This document shows, piece after piece, positions 43,301 to 50,393 of a stretch of 64,000 bases of DNA (position 1 is its first letter; every line of letters begins with the position of its first letter). The DNA is from Mugil cephalus (taxonomy: Eukaryota; Chordata; Actinopteri; Mugiliformes; Mugilidae), in NCBI RefSeq assembly GCF_022458985.1, contig NC_061781.1, positions 13,233,501 to 13,297,500 of the forward strand, read 5' to 3'. Position numbers and translations under genes: made by a program. Below the pieces are notes generated by a model, which saw only the letters and a program-made list of their open reading frames with translations, had not been told where the DNA came from and did no database searches.

Positions 43301-43361
43301 CACGCAAAGGCCTTCCTTCAGGGCAGAGCAGTACCCCGGCTCTCCCGACTCCTGGGTGTAG
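4252..43361 (+). CDS. pkp4: Plakophilin-4 (p0071), 20 coding exons, 5' end outside window
   Basis: PKP4 is a p120-catenin family armadillo protein of adherens junctions and desmosomes that binds cadherin tails and also acts in Rho signalling at cytokinesis (family knowledge). Twenty exons join with consistent phases to 3453 nt, giving 1150 residues plus stop. Human PKP4 has about 1190, so only the N-terminal ~44 residues are missing. In order the frame shows a coiled coil (residues 1-35, [16 protein letters not shown]), a Ser/Gly/Pro-rich linker (38-478), armadillo repeats (about 480-961) with a basic insert (RKRKKKKN, near 750), and a Tyr/Ser-rich tail ending PGSPDSWV, a class I PDZ ligand. 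The choice of pkp4 over ctnnd2, ctnnd1 or arvcf rests on [47 protein letters not shown] and the [13 protein letters not shown] tail. The gene spans at least 39 kb. Which fish paralogue (a or b) it is cannot be told. Confidence 0.95.
4365..9992 (+). other. pkp4: pkp4 intron (5.6 kb)
   Basis: This intron holds a CA/CG microsatellite right after the donor (4379-4413), a T run (6239-6259) and a G run (7819-7832). A 504-nt open frame on + (8400-8903) matches no family I know and is of a length expected by chance. The segment 7840-9000 is comparatively rich in CpG. No other feature was recognised. Confidence 0.7.
4379..4413. repeat. CA/CG microsatellite
   Basis: An alternating purine-pyrimidine tract of CA units grades into CG units, starting 15 nt after the donor of the first visible pkp4 exon. 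Such tracts vary in length and can adopt Z-DNA. Confidence 0.9.
9993..10027 (+). CDS. pkp4: pkp4 micro-exon, 35 nt
   Basis: The exon lies between acceptor CCCACACAG and donor GTACGTGAG. Read with the two bases carried from the previous exon it gives [12 protein letters not shown], matching the SSTEKSFPWRST segment of human PKP4. Its length (35 nt) is exactly what is needed to convert the phase-2 donor upstream into the phase-1 start of the next exon, so it is required for the frame. It is too short for ordinary ORF detection. Confidence 0.9.
10098..10465 (+). mobile_element. Tc1-like remnant with ATAACATTATGACCAC ends
   Basis: The left end CAGGCGTAACATTATGACCAC (10100-10120, in two parts) is mirrored by GTGGTCATAATGTTATGGCTG at 10443-10463. 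The interior keeps stretches I recognise from a fish Tc1/mariner-type transposase gene: a GGATGCAGCCTGACACAG box, AAAATGGTTTAGGAACAA, and GTTGATCTGACCTCCAAATTC, the decayed form of a WPPNS-coding stretch. No usable frame remains. It starts about 70 nt after the 35-nt micro-exon. Confidence 0.65.
13162..13199. repeat. Poly-C tract
   Basis: This is an almost pure C run of 38 nt, interrupted near its start by two G residues, ending 44 nt before the acceptor at 13243. It is length-unstable and is G-rich on the opposite strand. Confidence 0.95.
13244..13375 (+). CDS. pkp4: pkp4 exon: linker with [13 protein letters not shown]
   Basis: The acceptor is TCTTCTCAG. The exon encodes ...[24 protein letters not shown], matching human RTEPEQGTLYSPEQTSLHESEG. 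Two donors lie six bases apart: GTGAGG at 13370 and GTCTGT at 13376. I chose 13376 because it restores the conserved ESEG before SGGNS. The other gives HER-SGGNS and also keeps the frame. Both may be used. Confidence 0.88.
13838..14031 (+). CDS. pkp4: pkp4 exon: [11 protein letters not shown] region
   Basis: Preceded by a T tract and CTCTCTCAG, followed by GTACTGGC. It encodes [20 protein letters not shown] and then [15 protein letters not shown]. The [11 protein letters not shown] block is a hallmark of PKP4. It ends in phase 0. It sits in the Ser-rich N-terminal linker. Confidence 0.95.
14032..14659 (+). other. pkp4: pkp4 intron (628 nt)
   Basis: An AT-rich intron with a pyrimidine-rich end. 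No feature was recognised apart from short T runs. Confidence 0.8.
14660..15242 (+). CDS. pkp4: pkp4 exon: largest exon, Ser/Gly/Pro-rich linker
   Basis: At 583 nt this is the largest exon, bounded by TACTTGCAG and GTACTCC. It encodes [19 protein letters not shown], then [34 protein letters not shown], and [15 protein letters not shown], all in the PKP4 order. The region is predicted to be disordered and has many SP and RxxS sites that could be phosphorylated. Third positions are GC-rich compared with the flanking introns. It ends in phase 1. Confidence 0.96.
15243..22369 (+). other. pkp4: pkp4 intron (7.1 kb)
   Basis: This intron holds a diverged direct repeat (16841-17010 and 17171-17345), a CCCT tract near 17972-17992, and many T runs, including 18279-18291 and 21526-21541. 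No exon or mobile element was recognised. Confidence 0.7.
16841..17345. repeat. Diverged tandem duplication, ~170-bp units 330 bp apart
   Basis: TTTCTTTACTCAGTGGGATG at 16847 recurs as TTTCTTTATTCAGTGGGATG at 17177, followed by further matches (TTTTTCA.ATAG, CTTGTTGGCA/CCTATTGGCA, TTGCT.CAGT, CCATTTT.AC). The offset of 330 is a multiple of three, and one + frame stays open from 16791 to 17363 through both copies. No protein family was recognised. Either an old local duplication or part of an unknown repeat. Confidence 0.6.
22370..22540 (+). CDS. pkp4: pkp4 exon: [22 protein letters not shown] block
   Basis: Bounded by CATCTACAG and GTTTGTGC, 171 nt, phase 1 to phase 1, so it could be skipped without breaking the frame. 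It encodes [16 protein letters not shown], then [18 protein letters not shown], matching human PKP4 [16 protein letters not shown] and ITPIYEGRTYYSPVYRSP. Confidence 0.95.
22541..24615 (+). other. pkp4: pkp4 intron (2.1 kb)
   Basis: This intron contains T and A runs (22821-22831, 23231-23246) and G/C-rich stretches. No feature was recognised. Confidence 0.75.
24616..24826 (+). CDS. pkp4: pkp4 exon: [10 protein letters not shown], end of linker
   Basis: Bounded by GTCCCTCAG and GTAAGCAG. It encodes [20 protein letters not shown], then [13 protein letters not shown], the conserved segment just before the armadillo domain in the p120 family. It ends in phase 2. Confidence 0.96.
24827..25873 (+). 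other. pkp4: pkp4 intron (1.0 kb)
   Basis: A CpG-rich patch lies at about 25090-25270. No repeat or exon was recognised. Confidence 0.75.
25874..26006 (+). CDS. pkp4: pkp4 exon: start of armadillo repeats
   Basis: Bounded by ACTTCCAG and GTAGGTG. It encodes [20 protein letters not shown], then [19 protein letters not shown], the first armadillo repeat of the p120 family. The human protein has [20 protein letters not shown] here. It ends in phase 0. Confidence 0.96.
26007..27615 (+). other. pkp4: pkp4 intron (1.6 kb)
   Basis: AT-rich, with T runs at 26086-26105 and 27085-27097. No feature was recognised. Confidence 0.8.
27616..27829 (+). CDS. pkp4: pkp4 exon: armadillo repeats
   Basis: Bounded by TCTACCAG and GTTAGTGA. 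It encodes [20 protein letters not shown], then [10 protein letters not shown], then [14 protein letters not shown] and EVRELVTG, typical armadillo helix motifs. It ends in phase 1. Confidence 0.96.
28700..29255 (-). mobile_element. Decayed THAP first-exon module of a DNA transposon
   Basis: Read on the minus strand this matches the modules at 56185-56850 and 59650-60200. Shared parts are TGACGTCA (29244-29251), GGCAAAAAGTGACCGTTGAG, ATTTGAAAAGCAGTCAGAGA, the AATGGATCGCTGCATTA stretch, and GGAGGGCTGTCCGATAAGTT. The THAP-like frame is interrupted. It is a stray copy of the family that forms the block at 51.5-60.6 kb. Confidence 0.75.
31861..31894. repeat. TAGCA/TAGCG tandem array
   Basis: About seven copies of a five-base unit, TAGCA with some TAGCG variants. 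Confidence 0.9.
33985..34168 (+). CDS. pkp4: pkp4 exon: armadillo repeats, VIIPHSGW
   Basis: Bounded by CCCTCAG and GTAAACC. It encodes [20 protein letters not shown], then [11 protein letters not shown] and [20 protein letters not shown] and PHSGW are invariant in the family. It ends in phase 2. Confidence 0.97.
34169..34873 (+). other. pkp4: pkp4 intron (705 nt)
   Basis: No repeat or regulatory element was recognised apart from short CA/TG runs. The acceptor is a T-rich tract ending AAAG. Confidence 0.8.
34874..34991 (+). CDS. pkp4: pkp4 exon: armadillo repeat, [10 protein letters not shown]
   Basis: Bounded by TTTTAAAG and GTACACAC. It encodes [20 protein letters not shown], then [19 protein letters not shown], matching PKP4. 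It ends in phase 0. Confidence 0.96.
34992..36008 (+). other. pkp4: pkp4 intron (1.0 kb)
   Basis: This intron contains an hAT-like element (35266-35576). Nothing else was recognised. Confidence 0.8.
35266..35576. mobile_element. hAT-like MITE with near-perfect 8-bp target duplication
   Basis: It starts TAGGGATGGGAAAA and ends CAATACCCACCCCTA, which are inverted repeats with one mismatch in the first ten bases. Flanks are ATTATGAA (35258-35265) and ACTATGAA (35577-35584), seven of eight matching. The interior is rich in ATATCG/CGATAT and has no transposase. Confidence 0.8.
36009..36200 (+). CDS. pkp4: pkp4 exon: armadillo with basic insert
   Basis: Bounded by CCCGCCAG and GTAAGTGC, 192 nt, phase 0 to 0. 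It encodes [20 protein letters not shown], then [20 protein letters not shown] and the lysine-rich RKRKKKKNS. In p120-family proteins a basic loop at this place acts in nuclear import or Rho binding (family knowledge). Confidence 0.96.
36425..36598 (+). CDS. pkp4: pkp4 exon: WDGVGPIPG, armadillo
   Basis: Bounded by TTGCTCAG and GTACAGAT, phase 0 to 0. It encodes [20 protein letters not shown], then [20 protein letters not shown] and [17 protein letters not shown], nearly identical to human PKP4. Confidence 0.97.
36829..36979 (+). CDS. pkp4: pkp4 exon: armadillo, [17 protein letters not shown]
   Basis: Bounded by GCGTACAG and GTTAGAAG. It encodes [20 protein letters not shown], then [19 protein letters not shown], a highly conserved part of the armadillo domain. 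It ends in phase 1. Confidence 0.97.
36980..37938 (+). other. pkp4: pkp4 intron (959 nt)
   Basis: AT-rich, with T and A homopolymers (37638-37650, 37811-37825). No feature was recognised. Confidence 0.8.
37939..38131 (+). CDS. pkp4: pkp4 exon: armadillo, [14 protein letters not shown]
   Basis: Bounded by CCCTTCAG and GTGCGCAA. It encodes [20 protein letters not shown], then [20 protein letters not shown] and [10 protein letters not shown], as in PKP4. It ends in phase 2. Confidence 0.97.
38132..39031 (+). other. pkp4: pkp4 intron (900 nt), half made of a Tc1-like remnant
   Basis: The second half of the intron (about 38544-39024) is a decayed transposon; its end abuts the acceptor. The first half shows no recognised feature. 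Confidence 0.8.
38544..39024 (+). mobile_element. Tc1-like remnant abutting pkp4 splice acceptor
   Basis: Left end GCATAACATTATGAC (38545-38559) and right end GTGGTCATAATCTTATGCC (38998-39016) plus TGATCTG form an inverted pair. The interior shares the AGCAACCTGACACAGACACA, AAAATGGTTTACGAACAACT and CTGACCTGGCCTCTAAATT blocks with the element at 10098-10465. The transposase frame is lost. Only TTTTCCAG separates it from the next exon. Confidence 0.75.
39032..39116 (+). CDS. pkp4: pkp4 exon: end of armadillo domain
   Basis: Bounded by TTTTCCAG and GTAAGTGC, 85 nt. It encodes [20 protein letters not shown], then DLRTIYKK, the last armadillo helix (human [20 protein letters not shown]). It ends in phase 0. 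Confidence 0.96.
39371..39488 (+). CDS. pkp4: pkp4 exon: DGWNQNHF, start of C-terminal tail
   Basis: Bounded by CCCAACAG and GTAGGTCG. It encodes [20 protein letters not shown], then [27 protein letters not shown] follows the armadillo domain in the family. It ends in phase 1. Confidence 0.96.
39603..39743 (+). CDS. pkp4: pkp4 exon: C-terminal tail, [11 protein letters not shown]
   Basis: Bounded by CTTCGCAG and GTACGAAA after a 114-nt intron, 141 nt, phase 1 to 1. It encodes [20 protein letters not shown], then [20 protein letters not shown], a looser match to human STSSSPALLGIRD and PPMQYYNSQGD. Confidence 0.93.
39744..40492 (+). other. pkp4: pkp4 intron (749 nt) with CpG-rich patch
   Basis: A CpG-rich patch is visible at about 40140-40340. 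No recognised repeat. The intron ends in a T/G-rich tract and CTCTACAG. Confidence 0.75.
40493..40557 (+). CDS. pkp4: pkp4 exon, 65 nt: [18 protein letters not shown]
   Basis: Bounded by CTCTACAG and GTGAATGT. It encodes [20 protein letters not shown] plus TQ, aligned to human GSSKPSPIYISSYSSPAREQ. Because 65 is not a multiple of three, leaving it out shifts the last exon into another frame. Confidence 0.88.
40558..43115 (+). other. pkp4: pkp4 last intron (2.6 kb)
   Basis: This intron holds a CpG-rich segment (about 40980-41260) and a decayed MITE-like repeat (about 41950-42577). Nothing else was recognised. Confidence 0.7.
41950..42577. repeat. Decayed MITE-like repeat with ATATCGATAC inverted ends
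   Basis: AATATCGATACTGAG near 41959 with CCAGTACTTTATG downstream is mirrored by CATAAAGTCCTGGTATCGG and AGTATCGATATT near 42527-42559, followed by GACCCGCACATCACTA. The last part resembles ends of fish MITEs. No target duplication was found, so the borders are approximate. Confidence 0.45.
43116..43361 (+). CDS. pkp4: pkp4 last coding exon with PDZ ligand DSWV
   Basis: The acceptor is CCCTGCAG; the frame ends at TAG 43359-43361. It encodes [20 protein letters not shown], then [12 protein letters not shown] and [13 protein letters not shown]. The terminal DSWV is the class I PDZ ligand shared by PKP4, CTNND2 and ARVCF, which binds Erbin and related scaffolds (family knowledge). Confidence 0.97.
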   Translation, partial: PMYYTEEPSRRNYDTYRMYLQHPHGYDDSYLEEVITYPPSVDYGSQPHGLKSATNYVDYYASTQRPSFRAEQYPGSPDSWV

Positions 43362-44180
43362 GCCGACGTCCTCGTTCACACCCGATCCTGGTTTCGGGGT
43401 CGTGAGGAGGGGCGCGGGCGAGGAGCCGGGGAGCAACACGGGAAACGACAGACATTTTCTTTTTCATGAACTTGGCTTTACAATTTGTTTGTTTCAAAGC
43501 GGATGTGCGTGTACGGAGGAGAGTTCAACCGAGCGATAGCAGATGGAAAGATGGGATGTGTGCCAAAGAAGGAAATCAAGGAAAGTTTTTTTTTTTTTTT
43601 TTTTAAAGTTTTTCATTCAAGTAGAGGAAGATGGAATCACGCTTGAGGTTGAGGGGCGACGCTGGACACTGCGGCGAGGAGGCGTGCGCCCTGTAATGTC
43701 TAGATGTTAGGTTTATTTTCTTCATGAAACTCTTAGCTGTGATAGCATGGTGAAAGGTGTGAGTCATGTGAGCGAGGGTCCGTGGTAAGAGTCGAGATAG
43801 CGAGGGACGGGTGCAGTACGTATGTGTCAAAGCCAAAATGGATCATGAACTCATATCTGTAAAAAATTAAAAAAGAATAGTCAACTAATGATGTTAGATT
43901 GTACAGAGGGATCAAAGTGTATCTGTACTTAATGTTGAAGCTGTGTAATGCCATGGAGTCTTGTACATTTCTTTCATTTTATTGTAAATACAGATAAAAA
44001 AAAAAAAAAACACAACATGTTACCTGGTTTACATCAGCACTGGTTTAAAAAAAGAAAAAAGAAACACGTGCCATGTCAAATCTCTAAAGATATATAAATA
44101 TACAAAGAACTATGTGGGAAAAGATGGCATCGTAACACAACCATGTTAACACAATAAAAGGTCAGTTTTGTTTTTTAAAC
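43362..44180 (+). other. pkp4: pkp4 3' UTR
   Basis: About 0.8 kb after the stop, with T and A homopolymers, ending at an AATAAA (44153-44158) followed by a GT/T-rich stretch. A second AATAAA lies at 44370-44375 and could extend the UTR. Confidence 0.7.
44153..44158 (+). terminator. pkp4: pkp4 polyadenylation signal AATAAA
   Basis: A canonical hexamer about 790 nt after the stop codon with a downstream GTCAGTTTTGTTTTTT element, the usual layout for 3' end cleavage. Confidence 0.7.
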
Positions 44181-47100
44181 TGGTTCGCGTGTTTTTGCTC
44201 TCCGAGTGCAACCTCCTCCTCTTCCTCCTCCCCGTCGGAGGAATGTTTCATTACTCACGCAGGCATGTGACGAAGAAGAGGAGCTCTGGACCTCGAGTGT
44301 TTTATGAAACTGAGCCGCCGCCGCCGCCGCCGCTGCTGCTGCAGCCTGAAGCGCAACACACAATCCCTCAATAAAGAATCAGGAGACACAGCGTTGCAAA
44401 CACTGAATAAGAAGGACGCCGCAGAGTGTACATGTGTTATCAGTGAGGGATTTGGCCTGAAACAATGAAATATATTTACTTGTGTGACGGTGTATTATTA
44501 GTGTGAAGCAGTATAACAAGAATTGAGGCCACCCCAGCTGCCCTGTAGGCTCACTGTAATTCTTTATATTCTATATTAATTCTATATTATTCTATATTAA
44601 ACACTAGTGCTATTTATAAATATACATTTTTATCATGATTTTACATTCAGTATTAAGCTGTCCCTTTTTGTTAATGTGTATTTACAGAAATTTTAATTTG
44701 TGGGGGAAATATACAAAAAATATATACAAAAAATGTCCAATCAACCAACGATTTTTCAACCCCCCTGACTGCCTCTACAAAACACACATGACTTCACAGG
44801 GATCGGCTGATCTTCTCCACAAGTCATGAAATCAAGACACACAAGCCGCCGGCAATCCACGGATTCCCACTTGTCCTGCATGTAGCATAGCGTCCGCGGA
44901 CAGGCCGTGGACCGAGGCTTGCACCCAACTTAAAATATCCATCTTATACTTTCAGACCTCTTAAGAAATGATCGCTCTCATTTGAGATTGCTGGACTTGA
45001 AATGATGAGCTGGATGAACGCCCCGCTGAGTGATCACTCCGCTCATTAAGTTTTTAAAGGAACAAAACAAGCGCCAGTAATGGCCGTGAGTGGGACTGAG
45101 CGGCTTAAGACAGTAATTCGCCCGGAGACGACTAAAATAGCCTCCCCGCGTTCGGTTAATTTAACGGAGGTCAAAAGCTCTAGAGACACTGAACTAAATA
45201 CTGAAAGGTTACCACGAAACAGGTAGCAGTTAGCCTGCCGGAGGTCCGGTTGGTGTTGTGCATTGATGTCTCTCAGCAGTTTATGTTTACTCTAATATCC
45301 ACATAAGTGCAGGAGACTCACTTCTAAGTAAAAAGTCAAGATTTTGCATAATAATGAGGGTTCCTGGGGAGTGGAATCAGAAGAGCGGGTAAGGCCGCGT
45401 TTGCCCTGAACTGGAGGGCTACAGCAACTTCAAACTAAAATAACAGCTGACAGAAAGAAATCAGAGGTAAAGGAGAATTTCAGAGTTTGCCAGCAAGGAC
45501 GTGATTGAAGGAGATAGTGGCAAATTCCGAATGGATAAATAGAATCTCCTATAAGCGGGAAGGGAGATCAAGGATAAAGTCTTCCTGATTGAACTGAGCT
45601 TCGGTTTTGTGTTCCCAGGAACGTGCACGGCATCAACTAACGCTTTAGTAATAAGTAGTGAGTTGGAATAGTTTCACACTTAACCAAAGTTCCTTGCCAA
45701 GACTTAACAATATGAGATGAAACGGAAAAGAGTAACAGATTCAAACACCGATGGCCAACACGAGCCATTGTGTTTCCCGCTGTCGTTTCTAAGCCAGAGT
45801 TATGTTGGCTCTTGAGGCGGGAGGGGACAGTGGGTTTCTAAGCTGAATGAGCTTTGAATTATTTAGCAGCATGTAAAGCAGCCGAGGTTGTAGCAGCAGG
45901 AGGACCAACAAAAACGGCCAAACTCAGAAGAGAAACCTAGCTCTAGCTTGAAAAGTAAAAAAAAAAAACAAACACAAGTAAATAAGAGTTCATGCTACAA
46001 GACTAAATATAACCACACAAAGGACAGGACGGGACGGGACGGGGGAAGAGGAAACATTTTCCCTTCCTGCCCAGGAGGAAAAAAAAAAAGGTACAGTCGG
46101 AGTGGAGGTTGCAAGAAACATGAACTGTAAGCACATTTAACAGCACAAGAACAACCTCTGTGAGATTTATTTGGCTTTACAAATACATGCAAAATGCACT
46201 AAATGAGTGTGCCCGTCCAAGTCGTTTGAACTCGCTCTAGTTTAAGAGTGCACTCTACACCCACAACGCTTACTCTGATTTAGGTAAAACGCTGTGATGC
46301 AGAAGGAAAACTGTGTGCACCATGCTCAAAACGAGGCCTCAGAATCCAGCAATTAAGCCACTTTAAGATCCCTGATGTTCCTTGACATTGTGCTGCATGG
46401 TATAATACTCTCCAGTTCAGTTTATTTTATATATATATATGTATAGTATGGAGAAAATCAAGATTAATGAATTTAACATATATAGTCCCTTGCCCTTAAG
46501 TGGCAAACAAATGTAAACCCGTATTTAGACCATTAGAACATAAGTGCTGATTAAGGGCTCTTGTCAACATTATCACATTAGAAAACATTAATTCAATTCA
46601 ATTTTCTTTATATAGCGTCAACAACAATACAAATTGTCTGAAGGCGCTTTACAAAAACCGACCTGAAACCCCCTTTAAACAGGAAGAAACCTTGAGCATC
46701 ATGACACTTCTTCATGGTACATAATGAAGCAGTTATAGTCAGCTTTCATGCAGAGGTGAACCCTGCAGACCACACGAGAGAATGTTTCCTTGATCTTCTC
46801 TGATTGGCTGAATCAAAACCACATCCTTCTAAACCTCACGGAGGGACACATTTAAAATGTTACCAAATATGGTTCCTTGCCCCATAAAGGGTTAAAACAC
46901 CCTTTAACATCCCACTGGGTGGTATATGGGACAGCAGCAGCTTTTTGGACCAATCAGAGCTCTGTACATGAGTCGTGTTTAAGTAAATTCTGCATGTAAG
47001 CATGTCGTTTTCTTCTTATTTCATGAATAAAAGCCATTATAGGATTCAACCAACACATTTTTTCAAAACAAAACAATTCAGGCAAACGTGACAACTTCTT

Positions 47101-48751
47101 GGTTTTCTTGTAACTGTCCCAAATTTGATTACTCAAAAACAACACCACTCATAGTGATTCTGACTTGATAAAAAGTCTTGGCTTTCAGAAGAGACCAGAA
47201 CTATGCATGAGCTCCAAAATTTTCATGAACCGCATTTAATTTACTTTGGTCACGTCCTAAAAAGGCGTTTTCTTGCAAAAAGGCTGGAATACAAAGAGGT
47301 TCACACTTTAAGGCGTCAGATAATGCACTGCAGGACTCGATTCACTTTTGCTTTTTTTATTCTTTTTGACTGTGGAACTGTGGCTCATTGTCACGGACAT
47401 TTTCAGACGTTTCGTCTCTGCTGAGAAAGCACCAGGCTATTATTGATGGCTCGGTTCCATTGTGAGTCTTGCTAAAACAACATCGGCGAACCAACGCGCA
47501 CCAAAACCAGCGCCTCCTCCTCCATGTGGAGCTGAGCCACCGTCAACAATCCACCTGCTCTTCACCTGCCGTGACGAGACCTCCTTTCAGGGCAGCCACT
47601 GTGACGTTTTGTAATGTACGACGCTGATTGCCGAGCAGTTCCACGTAGGTGGGGCAGGGCCCTGGTGTCGTACATGCAGGCTGAGCCTTGAGGGATGGCG
47701 ACACGTTAAATGGACCAGACCATAATTCGTTTTTATCAGTTAGTGTTTACTTTGCAGTGACACGTCAAATTGTCCGCTGGGCTTTTTCTTTTTTTTATTT
47801 ATTTTAAGGTAAGGCAGGTTTTCGCCTCCACCTGCAGGTGTTTTCTTTTGCATTTGATCGATGTCAGACTAATTCTGTCAGATTTTCTTGCACCTGTCAC
47901 TTTACTGTGTTCAGATTTGCAGGCTTTTTAAAAGCTTTATAAAAGGTTTCAGGGCCCTGGTATCGCGCAGAAAGACTCGCAGGTTGTCTCAACGTCATGG
48001 TTTACCCTCACATAGACCACAACAGTAGTTAGTGTGATCAGAAACACACGCCTTTTCCTCACTGTCAAGCCCAAATGGCTGCAGTGATAGTATAATACAG
48101 TCTGTTTACTTGTTAACCCCTGACCCTAATCCATGCCCACTGAAAACGAGACGTGTTTTTGCAAGATTTTTATAATAAGAGGACCCAATAGAAACCTCTG
48201 AAATCCATGTAATAGACACTTATGTAACATTTTTGTCACTTTTTTTCTTTTTTGTTGCCTGCCCTCCCTGTCGTCTTTTTTTTTTTTGTTTTTTTGTCAC
48301 TGGTTCGCTTGTCTTGTGTTGCTGTGGCATTCGAATTTCCCCAGTGGGGAACAGTATTTTCACTCGTATTTTAAAAGCAGAAGTGGGTCTCAATGTATTT
48401 GAGTCGCAAGATATTTCGCGAGGACTCACAGGAAGGAAAAAAAAATAAATCTCGTTCGAAAAATCAGCGCGAGCACTGATGCAACACATGACACGAGGCG
48501 TTAAATTTCTAGTTTCAGTTCTTAAAAACGTTCGTAGTAAAACAAAACAAAACAAAACAAAGCACAAAAAAAAAAAAAAACCTAAGCAGAGAGGCGTTCC
48601 GCTGGCCGCAGACTTCCTGCAGCCTCACAGGACGTCGTCATCTGTGTTTGAGCATAAAAACAAGGCAGTGGGCGTTCGGAGAGAACTTTTTTTTCTTCTG
48701 TTCTTGCAGGTTGTCTTTCTGCTGCTTTCTCTGCGGAAACTTTGCAAAAAC
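44181..48751. other. Intergenic, pkp4 to dapl1
   Basis: The region holds a CCG/CTG short repeat at 44316-44343, a GACGG array at 46023-46044, a TA run at 46427-46441 and a fish dispersed repeat (about 46588-46720). An AACAA-type array lies at 48541-48562. The last few hundred bases should contain the dapl1 promoter and 5' UTR, but no clear TATA box or CpG island was seen. Confidence 0.65.
46588..46720 (+). repeat. Teleost dispersed repeat, TTTATATAGCG type
   Basis: AATTCAATTTTCTTTATATA followed by GCG, then AAGGCGCTTTACA and TTAAACAGGAAGAAACCTTGAGCA, matches a repeat I recognise as widespread in fish genomes. The class is not certain. Confidence 0.6.
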
Positions 48752-48821
48752 ATGGTGCAACAAATGTCCAAACCTGGAGCGAAGGAGACCCCTTTGCTGA
48801 AAGCTGGCCATCCTCCTGCAG
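48752..48821 (+). CDS. dapl1: dapl1 exon 1 coding part
   Basis: ATG to donor GTAAACGC. It encodes MVQQMSKPGAKETPLLKAGH plus PPA, and ends in phase 1. A TTCTTGCAG about 40 nt upstream of the ATG could be an acceptor for a 5' UTR exon. Confidence 0.8.
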
Positions 48822-50002
48822 GTAAACGCTTTTGTTTTTTTCTTTTGTCGACACTTTTCTCGAGTAGATTTTTTTTTTCTTTTTTTAAATTTCTAAAGGC
48901 GTAGCGTTGTTGTTTTCCACTCCTCGACACAGATCCGCCCAATCGACTCCAGTGGAGCGTTTAGAAGTGCCAATTTGCACCGTGCATGCAATTTTTTTTT
49001 GTTGCTGTTTGTGTGTTTGTTTGAAGGCAGGCCTCTCAGTTCACAAAGTAACACCGTGTTCTCTCAGGATGAAGCCTTCTTGCAGATGTTTCGGTGCATT
49101 CAAAGGTGTCCGCCACAAAACTAGGGTCGACTCTGTTAATGCTGCACTATAATGTGCGCCCCTTTGCATGCATGCACCACTTTTTTTTTTTTTTTATTTT
49201 TTTTAAATTTTATTTTAAGTGGGTTTTATTGAGCAATTTTCTGGATAACTTTAAGTTCTGGCAAAGATTGGAAATATTCGTTGTTTCTTTTGTCCTATTT
49301 TGTAACATGTGACTCTTTTTAAAATGAGAGAAAGTTTGGCTGTGTGGCTCCTTTGTGGCCATGAGTTGACTCTCTCAACTAATTTGTCGCTGTGCATTAC
49401 AATTTGAGTATTTATTTGTATTGCTTTGTCTAAAAAAAGTAGTCAAGTTTGCACACATAACCAACAAATCTGTCTCTGGTTGGACAGTTAAGGCTGGAGG
49501 AAAACGTGTGGCCAAGAAATGCCTGGAAGATGGTGCCACCCACGGGACTCCAGAGAGGGAGACGAAGAGGCCCGATAAACTGAGGTAGGCCCACATTCTG
49601 CATCTACAATGCATTCACCATTCACCTGGTTTGAAGTAAAGTACTGGAATTGTGCCATGTGTTTCAAAGTTATCTTAAGCTCTTTTTGAAACCTGTGCAT
49701 CAGGTCCTTTACCACAGCCAACAGGATGCAGCAAGTTGGCATACTCCTGGCAGGGACTCTTGACAAGGTAAACAAAAACTCCTTTATGAATAAATAAAAT
49801 AAAAAAAAAAAAGAGGGATTAGTTGCCATGCCTCTGAAGCAACCGACTCCTTAAATAAAACTTCTGCACGCCATTTTTGCAGCTGAGCCACGACTTCCCA
49901 GAGACGCCAGTGAGCGTGCGGCACAGCAAGGTGCGCCCTGCGGTGGAGAAGCCTCACTCCGCCCCCCGGAGCTTTTTCATCCAGCAGCCCAGGAAGTGTT
50001 GA
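48752..50002 (+). CDS. dapl1: Death-associated protein-like 1 (DAP family), four exons
   Basis: Four exons (48752-48821, 49488-49584, 49704-49767, 49883-50002) join in phase to 351 nt, 116 residues; human DAPL1 has 107. The family signature GHPPAVKAGG is split by the first intron, a basic region (KRVAKKCLEDG...TPERETKRPDK) follows, and the chain ends FFIQQPRKC, as DAP/DAPL1 proteins do. These are small basic, probably disordered proteins linked to autophagy suppression and translation control (family knowledge). The call dapl1 over dap rests on the terminal Cys after QQPRK and on position directly downstream of pkp4, as in human. The start ATG at 48752 was chosen because the conserved part begins just after it; a second ATG at 48764 is possible, and the frame is open further upstream. 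Confidence 0.85.
49488..49584 (+). CDS. dapl1: dapl1 exon 2
   Basis: Bounded by TTGGACAG and GTAGGCCC. It encodes VKAGGKRVAKKCLEDGATHG, then TPERETKRPDKL. It completes the GHPPAVKAGG signature. It ends in phase 2. Confidence 0.9.
49704..49767 (+). CDS. dapl1: dapl1 exon 3
   Basis: Bounded by TGTGCATCAG and GTAAACAA. It encodes RSFTTANRMQQVGILLAGTL plus DK. Human DAPL1 has a hydrophobic/Ala-rich stretch of the same length here. It ends in phase 0. Confidence 0.85.
49883..50002 (+). CDS. dapl1: dapl1 exon 4, IQQPRKC end
   Basis: The acceptor is TTTTGCAG; the stop is TGA 50000-50002. It encodes LSHDFPETPVSVRHSKVRPA, then VEKPHSAPRSFFIQQPRKC. DFP...H.K..P..EK and the terminal IQQPRKC are conserved in the family. 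Confidence 0.92.
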   Translation: MSHDFPETPVSVRHSKVRPAVEKPHSAPRSFFIQQPRKC

Positions 50003-50387
50003 ACGTGTCCAGGAGGGCCCCGGAGAGGAACCGTGTAAAGTCAGCAGCTGTGAAACATCTGAGTGTTGGGCGCGTGAGGGGGGGGACTGTTGTGACGGGT
50101 TGTCTGTGAGGTGTTGATGGGAGTGTGAAAGCTTTGGTCGAGCTCTGTTTGCGTAGGACGAAAATGGGCCGCGCTTGTTGTGAGAATACTATAAACCAGC
50201 GTCTTCCACAGCGTTTGCTGAGAAATGCTGTAGTGGTATTTACCAGCCGACAGGGAAAACAAATGGCGCCTGTATGTTTGAAGTGAAGGTTGTGAGTGAG
50301 GTTTGTAAGAGTGCTTCTTATTGTCCTTTCTTTTCTGTTTCTTTTTTGAATCTTCACTGTGTATTGCTTGGCAGTTACATAAGATTT

Positions 50388-50393
50388 ATTAAA
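50388..50393 (+). terminator. dapl1: Possible dapl1 polyadenylation signal ATTAAA
   Basis: The variant hexamer ATTAAA lies 386 nt after the stop, preceded by a T-rich stretch. No AATAAA is closer. Confidence 0.5.

Noticed and set aside
4252..43361. Assignment to ctnnd2 (delta-catenin) instead of pkp4
   Set aside because: The coiled coil and DSWV end are shared, but [11 protein letters not shown], the [13 protein letters not shown] block, WDGVGPIPG and [13 protein letters not shown] fit PKP4 better, and the downstream neighbour dapl1 fits the PKP4 locus.
48220..48942. Lys-rich frames on both strands before dapl1
   Set aside because: They arise from A and T homopolymers; no conserved motif. 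Only the part from 48752 on matches the DAP family.
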